Part shown: one piece after another, positions 17,565-27,149 of the stretch
Layout of the letters: each line of letters opens with the position of its first letter
Position numbering within the stretch: position 1 is the first letter of the stretch
DNA from: Bin80 sp965220365
GTDB taxonomy: Bacteria > Bacteroidota > Rhodothermia > Rhodothermales > Bin80
Length of the DNA stretch: 64,000 bases
Direction: 5' to 3'
Assembly (NCBI GenBank): GCA_965220365.1
Contig: OZ244823.1
Location: 2,356,001 to 2,420,000 of the forward strand
Made by a program: the position numbers and the translations under genes
The notes under the pieces: model-generated
What the model saw: only the letters and a program-made list of their open reading frames with translations
What the model was told of the DNA's origin: nothing
Database searches by the model: none

Positions 17565-20500
17565 ATGAAAAGCATAATTACTGGCATTCTACGCACGACA
17601 TGTATTGGGCTCCTGATTGCACTGGGAAGTATTCTGCCTGCCCGGGCGCAATGGCAAACTCTCTTTGATGGCTCAACACTTGAAGGATGGTATCAGGCCG
17701 GACCAGGAGAGTTTACGCTGGAAACGGACGGGTCTATGGTCAGCAGAGGTGGGATGGGACTCTTCTATTACAAGAACGAGTCATTCCGTGATTTCGAATT
17801 AGAACTCGAGTGGATGGCGAACAAGCACAATGCAAATAGCGGTGTGTTTGTGCGATTCCCCGAGACCGATGATCCATGGGTTGCAGTCAACGAAGGGTAT
17901 GAGATTCAGATTGATGACAGCCGGGATCCCGACCACAAAACTGGAAGTATTTTTTCAATCAGCAAGGCATTTCGATCAAATGCACGCTCCGCTGGAGAAT
18001 GGAATGACTTTCGCATTCGTGTCACTGGACAGAGATATGAGGTGTGGCATAACGGTGCAAAGGTCAATGATTACATGGGTAATCGGGGCCGGGAGGGGTT
18101 TGTTGGATTCCAGAATCATGACGACAGTTCCCATGTAGCTTTTAAAAATGTACGTATTCGCCCTATCGAGAAAGGTGGTTATGAATCTCTTGCTGAAATG
18201 ATGGCGACCTCAGAAACACGTGAGGAGATTCGTGTACTCATGCTGACCGCATCACAGGGCTTTCGGCATGGAGCCGCAATTGAGGCGCAGAAAGAAGCCA
18301 TGCTCGCACTGAGTCAAACGACGGAGCTTCGTGTGGATACGACGGAGGATGTCAATATGCTGAATCCAGAGAGCCTTGCTGATTATGATGTTCTTTTTCT
18401 GGCAAATTCAACCCTGCGGCTCCCCCGCCCTGAAGGAGCCCCCTCTCCAGAACCCGCAGAAGAGATGCTAGAAGGGACATTGGCCAATTACAATATCACG
18501 ATGATGGTGCCGGATAACAGAATCGAGGGAAAGGTTGCCATCAGTGAAACCTCCGATTCGCTTACAGGGATGGTGAAATTCAACCTGTTTCCTAATCCAG
18601 CACCCTTAATGGATATCCGGCTGAGTATTGATTCTCTGGGATTTTTATGGGATACCGGCGGAATGGGTATCGGGCAGATGATGCTTGGATTTGAGGGGGA
18701 CTCGCTGCGCGGGATGATGGTCTTGGGAGAAATGCAAATCCCGGTTATCGGAGCCGAAAGCGAGCCTCCACCAGTAAGCTACGCGGTCACGATCACAACC
18801 CCACAGGCCCCGATGGATGCCCTGCTGACTCTGGAAGGGAGTTCAAGTGTCTTCGCCTTCCCAGAAGGAGAAGTGCCGATCCAGGACCTGGAGCTTCACG
18901 AAGATTCTGTTCAATTCCACTTTAACATCCCTGAATTTGGCGATTTCTATGCGACCGGAACCATTGAAGGTGATGATATCCAGGGGACGATTACAGGTGG
19001 ATTTGGTGCAATGCCCTTTTCCGGCTCCAGCACCCAAGGGGATGAACCGGAATTTGAGGGGGAGACACTAGATCCTAGTAATGTTGATGCAATCATGGCA
19101 TTTCTTGAGCAAGGTAAGGGAATCACCGTTGCTCATGCGGGACTCGATGCACTTTATCATTCCGAGGAATATCGTGAGATGGTAGGCGGTGGGCTTTTTG
19201 ATAGCCATCCATGGACGCACAGCGTTCGCGTTTCTGTAGAAAACTCAGATACCCCAGCAACGCGTCATCTAGGTGATGATTTTTGGGTTCATGAAGAAAT
19301 CTATGTACTGGACGTCAACCCCCGTTGGAATTCTAAAGTTTTACTGTCGTTAGACACAGAAACCGTTGAACTAACCGAATCCGTGGCAGGCTCGGAACGG
19401 AATGACTATCCACTGAGCTGGATACGTACACATAACAACGGACGGGTATTTGTAACCGCACTCGGACATTTTGCGGATACATGGAAGACTCCAGCATTTC
19501 TGGAACACGTTGTACAGGGTTTGCGCATGGCTGCAGGCCGTACAGAAACAGATTTTTCCGGACATCGAGTCAAAGAAGTGATCGCAGATAATGTCTGGCC
19601 CGATGATATCGCTGTAGACGAACAAGGAGATGTCTGGATTGCCGAACTGCGTGGAAAGATTCATCACTATGATGCGGAAACAGACGAAGTAACTCAGATT
19701 GCACACTTGCAGACTACAGACCCAACGAACGTAGAGCACGGCTTGCTTGGAATTGAAGTAGATCCTGAGTTTTACGAAGGTTCGCCCTACGTCTACCTGT
19801 ACTACACGGAGCCGCATACTTTTATCAATACGCTTTCACGGTTAACCTATGCAGATGGGGCCCTTGATCTTGAATCTGAGCATGTCCTCCTGCGGGTTCC
19901 TACCGAACCTCAATGTTGTCACCAGGCAGGTGACATTGAATGGGGCCCCGATTCGACGCTCTATCTCTCAACCGGTGATACAGGGATGTCTGAAGTACGC
20001 CCAGGATGGAAGATGTCCGAAGAACAATTGTCTACATTCATGAGCACGCATGCTCTCAAGGACTATCATTGGGCACGTTTGGTCGATTCGGAACGTTCTG
20101 CACAAAACTTGCAGGACCTGCGAGGGAAGATTCTTCGAATCAATCGGGATGGTACAATTCCACATGACAATCCATTTTTTGGCGAGCCGGGAGTACGCTG
20201 GGAGATCTATGCCTATGGCCTCCGTAATCCATATCGATTTAAAGTAGATCCTCAAACCAGTGCGCTATATATCGGTGTCGTGGGCCCGGATGCCTCCTTT
20301 GATTATGACGAATACAATATTTCCTTAAACGGCGGCGAGAATTTCGGATGGCCCCGAACCCTCGGGAAGTTATTCTACAATGAATGGACACCGGAATTGA
20401 TACCTGATTTTGTCCCCCCATTCTGGGAGTACGACTATGAACACGGGGGACGCTCGGCCACGATTGGACCTATTTATCGCTCTGACGGTCCATACACATT

Positions 20501-20834
20501 TGGCCCAGTCCTGAATAACCAGATCTTTGTGTTTGACTGGGCAAGACGCTGGATTAAGTATGGGGAGCTCGTAGATGGAACATTTGAGAGTGATCAGGAA
20601 GAAGATGTACGTCAGAACGTTCCAGATATTCAAATCCCAGCAAAGCGGCTGATCAATATCAGGATGTTCGATACACTTAGGGATACGGCTCCGATTTCTA
20701 TGGAGATCGGACCGGATGGGAGTATTTATGTGGCTGAATTTGACGGTTTCTGGGATCCTGGACCAAATTCCAAAGTGACAAGGTATCGTTGGATTCAAAA
20801 TACCTCTACACCACAGGATCAATCAGATAACTAA
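17565..20834 (+). CDS. Periplasmic multidomain enzyme: DUF1080 + ThuA (split by an insert) + sugar dehydrogenase (GSDH)
   Basis: A 1089-residue secreted protein; signal peptide cleaved after ARA. Residues ~29-200 are a DUF1080/3-keto-disaccharide hydrolase domain (WQTLFDGSTLEGWY, NANSGVFVRFPE, GYEIQIDD). ThuA-like trehalose-utilisation domain starts near 220 (VLMLTASQGFRHGAAI) and resumes near 495 (FLEQGKGITVAHAGLDALY, WIRTHNNGRVFVTALGH). Between them is a ~200-residue beta-rich insert. Residues ~665-1080 form a quinoprotein glucose/sorbosone dehydrogenase propeller (WPDDIAVDEQGDVWIAELRG, AYGLRNPYRF, NGGENFGWP). Together these would oxidise or process keto-sugars. The downstream cytochrome c is a plausible electron acceptor. 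The ATG at 17565 follows the previous stop by 5 bp. Confidence 0.88.
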   Translation: MKSIITGILRTTCIGLLIALGSILPARAQWQTLFDGSTLEGWYQAGPGEFTLETDGSMVSRGGMGLFYYKNESFRDFELELEWMANKHNANSGVFVRFPETDDPWVAVNEGYEIQIDDSRDPDHKTGSIFSISKAFRSNARSAGEWNDFRIRVTGQRYEVWHNGAKVNDYMGNRGREGFVGFQNHDDSSHVAFKNVRIRPIEKGGYESLAEMMATSETREEIRVLMLTASQGFRHGAAIEAQKEAMLALSQTTELRVDTTEDVNMLNPESLADYDVLFLANSTLRLPRPEGAPSPEPAEEMLEGTLANYNITMMVPDNRIEGKVAISETSDSLTGMVKFNLFPNPAPLMDIRLSIDSLGFLWDTGGMGIGQMMLGFEGDSLRGMMVLGEMQIPVIGAESEPPPVSYAVTITTPQAPMDALLTLEGSSSVFAFPEGEVPIQDLELHEDSVQFHFNIPEFGDFYATGTIEGDDIQGTITGGFGAMPFSGSSTQGDEPEFEGETLDPSNVDAIMAFLEQGKGITVAHAGLDALYHSEEYREMVGGGLFDSHPWTHSVRVSVENSDTPATRHLGDDFWVHEEIYVLDVNPRWNSKVLLSLDTETVELTESVAGSERNDYPLSWIRTHNNGRVFVTALGHFADTWKTPAFLEHVVQGLRMAAGRTETDFSGHRVKEVIADNVWPDDIAVDEQGDVWIAELRGKIHHYDAETDEVTQIAHLQTTDPTNVEHGLLGIEVDPEFYEGSPYVYLYYTEPHTFINTLSRLTYADGALDLESEHVLLRVPTEPQCCHQAGDIEWGPDSTLYLSTGDTGMSEVRPGWKMSEEQLSTFMSTHALKDYHWARLVDSERSAQNLQDLRGKILRINRDGTIPHDNPFFGEPGVRWEIYAYGLRNPYRFKVDPQTSALYIGVVGPDASFDYDEYNISLNGGENFGWPRTLGKLFYNEWTPELIPDFVPPFWEYDYEHGGRSATIGPIYRSDGPYTFGPVLNNQIFVFDWARRWIKYGELVDGTFESDQEEDVRQNVPDIQIPAKRLINIRMFDTLRDTAPISMEIGPDGSIYVAEFDGFWDPGPNSKVTRYRWIQNTSTPQDQSDN

Positions 20835-20968
20835 ATCAGATTGAGGAGAATCCGATGCTTTTATTCGCCCGTTTGCGGACCAAGGGGCATCCATATGATT
20901 GCTTTGAAGCTCAAATTACAGTCAGGCAAGAGTATCAGGGGATCAACTATACGCCGTGGCCCTAGTTA

Positions 20969-21550
20969 ATGAAGATTCCCAAATTCACCTGGAATACTGA
21001 AACCAGTAGATTGAATCCAATGGTTTTTCGACCAGCCATAGGCTGTATGTCTGGCATGCTCGTAGTTATGCTTTCGCTTGTGCTACCCAGTAGTACGATA
21101 GCTCAGACTGCGTCAGCAAACGGAGAGGCACTTTACCTAACGCGGTGCGGCTCTTGCCATCAAGCGGATGGTGAAGGGATAATCGGAGTCTTCCCTCCGT
21201 TGAATAAAATTGATTGGGTGACCGATGATAAAGGACGCCTCATACGAATTGTCCTGGACGGTGTCATGGGAGAAATGCCGGTGGGAAATACGGTCTACAG
21301 TGGAGCAATGCCGCCATGGAAAACATTTCTGAATGATCAGGAAATGGCCGCACTGCTCACCTATATTCGCACTGCTTGGGACAATGATGCCTCTACTGTC
21401 ACTGAAAATGAAGTCATGCTCGTACGTAAGGCTACAAGTGACAGAACACAGGCTTGGACTGCCGAAGAGTTAGCCAATGAAGCCAACCAGGGCATCCCTG
21501 GATCCTTCAGCTTTTTCCTCTCTCCAAGCGATACGACAGGATCAAACTAA
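20969..21550 (+). CDS. Exported mono-haem cytochrome c
   Basis: A c-type cytochrome with one haem site, CGSCH, near residue 60 in ALYLTRCGSCHQADGEG, and a distal Met ligand probably in YSGAMPPWKTFL. The 193-residue protein has a hydrophobic N-terminal segment (GMLVVMLSLVLPSSTIAQ) acting as signal peptide; the exact start among several Met codons is uncertain. It sits between the DUF1080-ThuA-GSDH fusion and two SMP-30 lactonases, so it likely accepts electrons from the periplasmic quinoprotein dehydrogenases of this cluster. Confidence 0.88.
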   Translation: MKIPKFTWNTETSRLNPMVFRPAIGCMSGMLVVMLSLVLPSSTIAQTASANGEALYLTRCGSCHQADGEGIIGVFPPLNKIDWVTDDKGRLIRIVLDGVMGEMPVGNTVYSGAMPPWKTFLNDQEMAALLTYIRTAWDNDASTVTENEVMLVRKATSDRTQAWTAEELANEANQGIPGSFSFFLSPSDTTGSN

Positions 21551-21566
21551 ATCAATCCCTACTCGA

Positions 21567-22562
21567 ATGCGCTATCTATTTTGGACACCACTACTGTTGA
21601 CGATATGCCTCGTCTCAAATGCCTCAAGCCAAGAACTGATCGGGTCAGTTGAGGTGCTGGATGAAGCTCTGACCGATTTAGTCTCTGCAGATGCGCAATT
21701 AGAAGTTCTAGCCGAGGGGTTCGCCTGGTCGGAGGGCCCAGTTTGGGTTAGCGACGGGGAGTTCTTGCTGTTCTCTGATGTCTGGACCAATCAAATTTAT
21801 CAGTGGAAGGAGAACGATAAAGCACGAATTTTCTTAGAGCCATCAGGCTACACGGGACCACCTATGGAAGGTCGTGTCGGCGGATCAAACGGCCTCACAC
21901 TGGACTCTGAAGGCCGACTGGTGATGGTTCACCACAGTGACCGTCGCATTGCAAGATTGAGTGGATCTTTGTCAGATCCACAGCCTGTATATGATACCAT
22001 TACTGACCGGTACGAAGGCAAAAGGTACAACAGCCCGAACGATTTGGTCTACCACTCTAATGGAACACTATATTTCACAGATCCACCTTATGGACAAGAT
22101 CAGGAACTTGATTTTCAAGGCGTATACAGTGTCACCTCCGATGGCATCGTTACATTATTGGAATCAGGAATGAGTCGGCCAAATGGACTGGCCTTCGCAC
22201 CGGACGAAAGCATTCTCTATGTCGCCAACTCAGATCCCGATCATCCCGTCCTTATGGCATACGATGTTATGCCCGATGGGACTCTAGCCAATGGGCGTGT
22301 ATTCTTCGATGCCAGTAGTCTAGTTGAAAAAGGATTGGCAGGAAATCTTGACGGATTAAAGGTAGACCAGAGCGGTAATTTATTCGCAACGGGCCCTGGA
22401 GGGATACTTCTGATTAGCCCCCAAGGGATTCATCTAGGTACAATCAACACGATGCAGCGAACAGCCAATTGTGCTTTCGGAAACGATGGGAGCACACTGT
22501 ACATTACCGCAGGGAGTTCTCTTTTACGAATTCCATTACTGACTAAAGGAGATATTCTATAA
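21567..22562 (+). CDS. SMP-30/gluconolactonase-like exported protein (copy 1)
   Basis: A 331-residue six-bladed propeller of the SMP-30/gluconolactonase/LRE family, which hydrolyses sugar lactones. Family features are FAWSEGPVWV, GGSNGLTLDSEGRLVMVHH, YNSPNDLVYHSNGTLYFTDPPYG and SRPNGLAFAPDE. I chose the ATG at 21567 because it opens a signal peptide (MRYLFWTPLLLTICLVSNAS); an earlier in-frame ATG lies within the cytochrome gene. It begins 16 bp after the cytochrome c stop. The lactone made by the sugar dehydrogenases would be the natural substrate. It is a close paralogue of the gene at 22848. Confidence 0.88.
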   Translation: MRYLFWTPLLLTICLVSNASSQELIGSVEVLDEALTDLVSADAQLEVLAEGFAWSEGPVWVSDGEFLLFSDVWTNQIYQWKENDKARIFLEPSGYTGPPMEGRVGGSNGLTLDSEGRLVMVHHSDRRIARLSGSLSDPQPVYDTITDRYEGKRYNSPNDLVYHSNGTLYFTDPPYGQDQELDFQGVYSVTSDGIVTLLESGMSRPNGLAFAPDESILYVANSDPDHPVLMAYDVMPDGTLANGRVFFDASSLVEKGLAGNLDGLKVDQSGNLFATGPGGILLISPQGIHLGTINTMQRTANCAFGNDGSTLYITAGSSLLRIPLLTKGDIL

Positions 22563-22847
22563 TTCCGTTCAGCAGGACCTGATGCTCCAGCTATGGCGTG
22601 AATACAGTTCTTGTCCGGCCCATTTAATAGAGCTTCATTGTCTATATCTCAGAAACATCCATCCCTCTAATTGAGCAAACTCTACCGATCCCTATACTAC
22701 ATCGCCCCCTATCGTATTCGAGTCACCCGGGCTCAATAATATGATTCGAGAATGGCGTCGTATTTTAGCTAGAGTCAGCTCGTAGAAAAATGCGTGTCGA
22801 CCCGAGCACTTAATTACTCTCTACTAAACAGGATTGAGGTATACCTA

Positions 22848-23900
22848 ATGCGTTACTTGCCCTTCATTATACTGCTATTCATGGCGTATCGGCCATTTTC
22901 TCAGAATATTGCCTATGGAGCTGATTCTATTCAAGAGATGGCTTCTAATCAACTCATCGGATCAGTTGAGGTGCTGGATGAAGCACTGACCGATTTAGTT
23001 TCTGCGGACGCACAATTAGAAGTTCTAGCCGAGGGATTCGTTTGGTCAGAGGGGCCGGTTTGGGTTCGTGATGGAGAGTTTTTACTCTTTTCCGATGTAC
23101 CGACAAATCAAATCTATCACTGGAGCGAGGGGAATGATGCCCGTATATTCCTTGAACCGTCGGGCTATACCGGTTCTGAAGAAAGAGGGGGCTCTCTTGG
23201 ATCAAATGGACTCACTCTGGATTCTGATGGAAACCTGATAATCACCCAACATGGTGATCGCCGTATTGCACGGTTAGGTGCACCTCTTTCAGACCCTGAG
23301 CCGGTGTACGACACGATTGTTGATCGGTACGAGGGAGCCCGATACAACAGCCCGAACGATTTGGTCTACCACTCAAACGGGACACTTTACTTTACTGACC
23401 CACCCTATGGACTTGAGCTTCGGATGAATGATCCATCCAAAGAGCTGGATTTTCACGGTGTATATAGTGCTATGCCGGACGGAACTGTTACGCTTCTTGA
23501 ATCAGGACTCAGCCGACCAAATGGATTAGCCTTTTCGCCAGACGAGAAAACACTGTATGTCGCGAACTCAGACCCAGAAAAAGCGATCTGGATGGCTTAC
23601 GATGTCTTGCCAGATGGAGGAATCGATAATGGACGAGTCTTTTTTGATGCGACCAGCCTTGCCGAAGAGGGGCTTCCCGGATTACCCGATGGCTTAAAAG
23701 TAGACCTGGCTGGGAATCTATTTGCAACAGGACCAGGTGGAGTCTTAGTGTTCAGCCCAGAGGGAGTCCACCTTGGTACAATCAATACAACTCAGGCGAC
23801 AGCCAACTGCGCCTTTGGAGATGATGGGAAGGTCCTTTATATCACCGCAGACGGGTATTTATTGCGCATTCCCCTACTTACCGAGGGTGCGATTCTCTGA
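22848..23900 (+). CDS. SMP-30/gluconolactonase-like exported protein (copy 2)
   Basis: A 350-residue paralogue of the preceding gene, nearly identical across the N-terminal mature segment (GSVEVLDEALTDLVSADAQL) and blade motifs. It has a longer linker after the signal peptide and an insert before KELDFHGVYS. The ATG at 22848 is preceded by GGATTGAGGT, a usable ribosome-binding site, and opens the signal peptide MRYLPFIILLFMAYRPF; a GTG at 22794 is less likely. A 285-bp gap separates the copies and holds nothing recognisable beyond a probable promoter. Role as copy 1, possibly on a different lactone. Confidence 0.88.
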   Translation: MRYLPFIILLFMAYRPFSQNIAYGADSIQEMASNQLIGSVEVLDEALTDLVSADAQLEVLAEGFVWSEGPVWVRDGEFLLFSDVPTNQIYHWSEGNDARIFLEPSGYTGSEERGGSLGSNGLTLDSDGNLIITQHGDRRIARLGAPLSDPEPVYDTIVDRYEGARYNSPNDLVYHSNGTLYFTDPPYGLELRMNDPSKELDFHGVYSAMPDGTVTLLESGLSRPNGLAFSPDEKTLYVANSDPEKAIWMAYDVLPDGGIDNGRVFFDATSLAEEGLPGLPDGLKVDLAGNLFATGPGGVLVFSPEGVHLGTINTTQATANCAFGDDGKVLYITADGYLLRIPLLTEGAIL

Positions 23901-24016
23901 AAGTGACTGCACTGCGGATAGCCGTAGCTTCCACCTTAGAATTGTGCAGTGCTTTCGGACATGAGATCTGATGACCAGCTGGCAGCAACTTTTTCGCTGT
24001 TCGTATTCATTACGCC

Positions 24017-24023
24017 AGGAGGT
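24017..24023 (+). promoter_or_regulatory. Strong Shine-Dalgarno that places the HAD start at an ATT codon
   Basis: AGGAGGT lies 9 bases before ATT at 24033. An in-frame TAG at 24027 excludes any upstream start, and the next ATG (24063) would delete the catalytic Asp. The motif therefore supports initiation at ATT. Confidence 0.6.
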
Positions 24024-24032
24024 AAATAGGCT

Positions 24033-24719
24033 ATTGTAGCTCCCTCGGCCATATTATTTGACATGGACGGAGTCCTTGTTGATTCCGAACCTCTGCATGA
24101 AAAAGCACAGGACATCGTCTGTAGGAAATTTGGTATAGACGTCCCCAAGACTGTAAATCCTATGTTCAAGGGGTGGACAGAAGATCGAGTCTATGAATAC
24201 ATTGCTGAACATTTTGGTACCGGTTCTACCACAGTTGAAAATCTTGTTAAAGCGAAACATCTAGCTTTTGCAAACCTGTCGGATGAACTCCAACTGATGC
24301 CGGGGGCTCTGAGCCTTGTTCAACTCCTGCATGAGCAGGATATGCCCCTAGGCTTGGTAACTTCTGCTACAAAAGCTGATCAGGAAAGGGCATTTACCAA
24401 ATTTAGACTGGCGCCCTATTTTTCGTCAGTGACAACGATTGAAGATGTCCGTCTGCCAAAGCCGGATCCTCAACCGTATCTGATCACTGCTACCCGTTTG
24501 AGGGTACCTGCCGAGGAATGCATTGTGATTGAAGATTCGAAGTACGGAGTCCTGAGTGGACTACGAGCGGGATGTCATGTACTGGGGCTAACGACTACAT
24601 TCCCCTATCAAGCCCTGCAGGATGCTGGGGCACACGCTGTTTTTCAGTCCATCGCAGAGATTGAAGCATACCTTAGAGCCCTTCTCTCTCCAACAAGTTA
24701 TGAAGCCCAATCCATTTGA
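24033..24719 (+). CDS. HAD-superfamily hydrolase, beta-phosphoglucomutase-like, apparent ATT start
   Basis: A ~228-residue HAD phosphatase/phosphomutase of subfamily IA. Motif I is FDMDGVLVDSE, whose first Asp is the nucleophile; motif II is VTSATKADQ; motif III/IV is RLPKPDPQPYL with VIEDSKYGVLSGLRAGC. Nucleophile and general acid are encoded before or at the first ATG (24063), so translation must begin upstream. The only reasonable start is ATT at 24033 behind AGGAGGT, giving M-VAPSAILFDMDG. ATT is a rare bacterial start; a sequencing or natural error is the alternative. It would act on a sugar phosphate, fitting the catabolic cluster. Confidence 0.82.
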   Translation: MVAPSAILFDMDGVLVDSEPLHEKAQDIVCRKFGIDVPKTVNPMFKGWTEDRVYEYIAEHFGTGSTTVENLVKAKHLAFANLSDELQLMPGALSLVQLLHEQDMPLGLVTSATKADQERAFTKFRLAPYFSSVTTIEDVRLPKPDPQPYLITATRLRVPAEECIVIEDSKYGVLSGLRAGCHVLGLTTTFPYQALQDAGAHAVFQSIAEIEAYLRALLSPTSYEAQSI

Positions 24720-24787
24720 GGTCGTTGCACAAACCATCATCTACCCTGACTGGAATGGAACAGCTCAAAATTAAACCGAATGAGTCA

Positions 24788-26938
24788 ATGTGGCGCATCA
24801 ACATCTCTTTTCTAGTCATCGCTTTATGCGGTTGCACTTCCAATCAAAATCCGACAGGTAGCGAAGATTCCTATACAGACTGGTCAGTGTATCTAGGTGA
24901 TGCTACGAGTAGTCACTACTCTACCCTTGACCAGATCAATCAGGATAATGTAGCTGAACTCACATTGGCCTGGATCTACAACTCTGGTGATGCCGACAGC
25001 ACAGGCCGCACTCAAATGCAGTGCAACCCCATTATCGTGGACTCAATCCTATATGCCACTTCACCAGGATTGAAGGCCCTCGCTTTGAATGCAACAACTG
25101 GAGAGGAAATGTGGCGTTTTGATCCGTTTGAGGCAGGTGCAGTAGCGGAAGGTCCTGGGATTAATCGGGGTGTAACCTATTGGCAAGGGAGTAACCAACA
25201 TGAACCCCGCATTCTCTATTCCGCCGGATCCAGATTATTCGCATTGAACGCATTTACCGGAGAGCCAATTCAATCATTTGGTGAAGCGGGATCGGTTGAT
25301 TTGCGCAAAGATCTTGGGCGTGATGTAACCGGCTTGGCTGTATCCGCGCGCACTCCAGGAATCATTTATCAACATCTATTAATTCAGGGGACCTCCCTAT
25401 CGGAGGGAATCCGCTCTGCACCCGGCCATATTCGGGCATATGATGTACGAACAGGAGAGATGGTTTGGATCTTCCGCACCATCCCCCACCCCGGGGAGTT
25501 TGGATATGATACATGGCCAGAAGAGGCATACCTGTACAGCGGAGGTGCAAATGCATGGAGTGGATTGAGCCTGGATAAGGAGCGAGGAATGGTCTTTCTA
25601 CCTACGGGGTCAGCAGCTTTTGATTTTTGGGGCGGCAATCGTATTGGGGAAAATCTTTTTGCGAACTCCGTTCTGGCATTGGATGCAATCACGGGTGAGC
25701 GCAAATGGCATTTTCAGACGGTACATCACGATATTTGGGATCGTGATCTGCCTGCTGCTCCCAATTTAGTCACCGTTGTGCATGAGGGGCGCAGTATTGA
25801 CGCCGTCGCGCAGGTCACGAAAAGCGGACATATCTTCCTTCTGGATCGGGAAACCGGGGTTCCTCTTTTTCCTGTGGAAGAACAAGAGTTCCCACCCTCA
25901 GATCTCTACGGTGAAGAGGCGTGGCCAACCCAGCCGATTCCACTAAAACCTCCTCCCTTTGCCCGCCAGCGATTTGACGAAGAAGATATCACAGACATCT
26001 CACAGGAATCTCACGACTATGTGCTGGAGCGTTTTCGCCAAGTTCGCTCAGACGGACAATTTGTACCTCCAAGCGTAGAGGGAACGATCATTTACCCTGG
26101 ATTTGATGGTGGCGCAGAATGGGGCGGTGCCGGATATGATCCGACCACTGGTATGCTCTATGTCAATAGCAACGAAATGCCATGGATCCTGACGATGGTT
26201 CCACTCAACCCGGACAATGCCGCTACGGGTGCGGGTTTATATGCACGCTACTGTGCTGGTTGTCATGGATCTGAATTGGAGGGATCCAGCGGTGGTGAGA
26301 TGCCCGCCTTGACGGGTCTGGAATCTCGAATGACAAAAGATGATGTAGAGAATCAGATTGCGCAAGGGATTGGATTTATGCCTTCGTTTGGCTTTCTGAA
26401 GTCGAACGAGGTGTCTGCAATTACGGATTTCTTATTTGATGAAGCAGATCATACCCCAAGCGATACGACCCAAGTCACTGATCCCGAATTGAGTAACTTC
26501 TTCGCCGGATCTCCGTATGGACACACTGGCTACAACCGATTTTTTGATCAGGATGGCTATCCGGCGGTCAAGCCCCCATGGGGAACATTGAACGCAATCA
26601 ACCTGAACACGGGTACGATTGACTGGTCGATTCCACTTGGAGAGTTCCCCGAGTTGACAGCCAAAGGTATCCCGCAAACTGGAACAGAAAATTATGGTGG
26701 CCCGGTAATTACTTCAGGTGGCTTGATTTTTATTGCCGCAACCCAAGATGAACGCTTTCGGGCGTTCAACAAGGATACGGGGGATCTGTTATGGGAAACC
26801 CAACTTCCTGCGGGAGGCTATGCAACTCCTGCAACATATGCGGTCAGTGGGAAGCAATATGTAGTCATTGCCGCAGGTGGTGGAAAGATGGGGACAAGGT
26901 CAGGAGACGCATATCTGGCATTTGCTCTGCCTGAGTGA
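24788..26938 (+). CDS. PQQ-dependent dehydrogenase lipoprotein with inserted cytochrome c domain
   Basis: A quinoprotein alcohol/glucose dehydrogenase-type propeller of ~716 residues. The ATG at 24788 opens a lipoprotein signal (MWRINISFLVIALCGC). The N-terminal WSVYLGDATSSHYSTLDQI, the tryptophan-docking-type segments GLKALALNATTGEEMWRFDP and VHHDIWDRDLPAAPNLV, and the terminal PAGGYATPATYAVSGKQYVVIAAGGG are typical of membrane glucose dehydrogenase relatives. A mono-haem site CAGCH near residue 488 lies in a cytochrome c insert, so electrons can leave within the protein. It acts in the periplasm, tethered to a membrane, and needs PQQ made elsewhere. No pqq genes are in the window. Confidence 0.9.
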   Translation: MWRINISFLVIALCGCTSNQNPTGSEDSYTDWSVYLGDATSSHYSTLDQINQDNVAELTLAWIYNSGDADSTGRTQMQCNPIIVDSILYATSPGLKALALNATTGEEMWRFDPFEAGAVAEGPGINRGVTYWQGSNQHEPRILYSAGSRLFALNAFTGEPIQSFGEAGSVDLRKDLGRDVTGLAVSARTPGIIYQHLLIQGTSLSEGIRSAPGHIRAYDVRTGEMVWIFRTIPHPGEFGYDTWPEEAYLYSGGANAWSGLSLDKERGMVFLPTGSAAFDFWGGNRIGENLFANSVLALDAITGERKWHFQTVHHDIWDRDLPAAPNLVTVVHEGRSIDAVAQVTKSGHIFLLDRETGVPLFPVEEQEFPPSDLYGEEAWPTQPIPLKPPPFARQRFDEEDITDISQESHDYVLERFRQVRSDGQFVPPSVEGTIIYPGFDGGAEWGGAGYDPTTGMLYVNSNEMPWILTMVPLNPDNAATGAGLYARYCAGCHGSELEGSSGGEMPALTGLESRMTKDDVENQIAQGIGFMPSFGFLKSNEVSAITDFLFDEADHTPSDTTQVTDPELSNFFAGSPYGHTGYNRFFDQDGYPAVKPPWGTLNAINLNTGTIDWSIPLGEFPELTAKGIPQTGTENYGGPVITSGGLIFIAATQDERFRAFNKDTGDLLWETQLPAGGYATPATYAVSGKQYVVIAAGGGKMGTRSGDAYLAFALPE

Positions 26939-26971
26939 CACAACTCAAGCCGGTTGGCTGCTGAGTGAGAT

Positions 26972-27011
26972 AAAAAAAAACGAGCCTTGGGGACCCAAAC
27001 CCCCAAGGCTC
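26972..27011 (-). terminator. Rho-independent terminator
   Basis: An 11-bp perfect stem (GAGCCTTGGGG / CCCCAAGGCTC) with an 8-base loop is followed, on the minus strand, by a run of nine T. It would end transcripts of the minus-strand DUF1080 gene about 140 bp upstream. It also separates the two convergent gene blocks. Confidence 0.85.
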
Positions 27012-27149
27012 TCACCACTAAACCTAGTGGTCAAAGATAGTGCATCTGGACATATTTTGGATACACAGAGATGCACGCCAACGACAAATTGTCATCGTCG
27101 AGCATTCAATCTCGCTTCAATTCGCCTGCAAGACTCCGCGTATTTCGAC

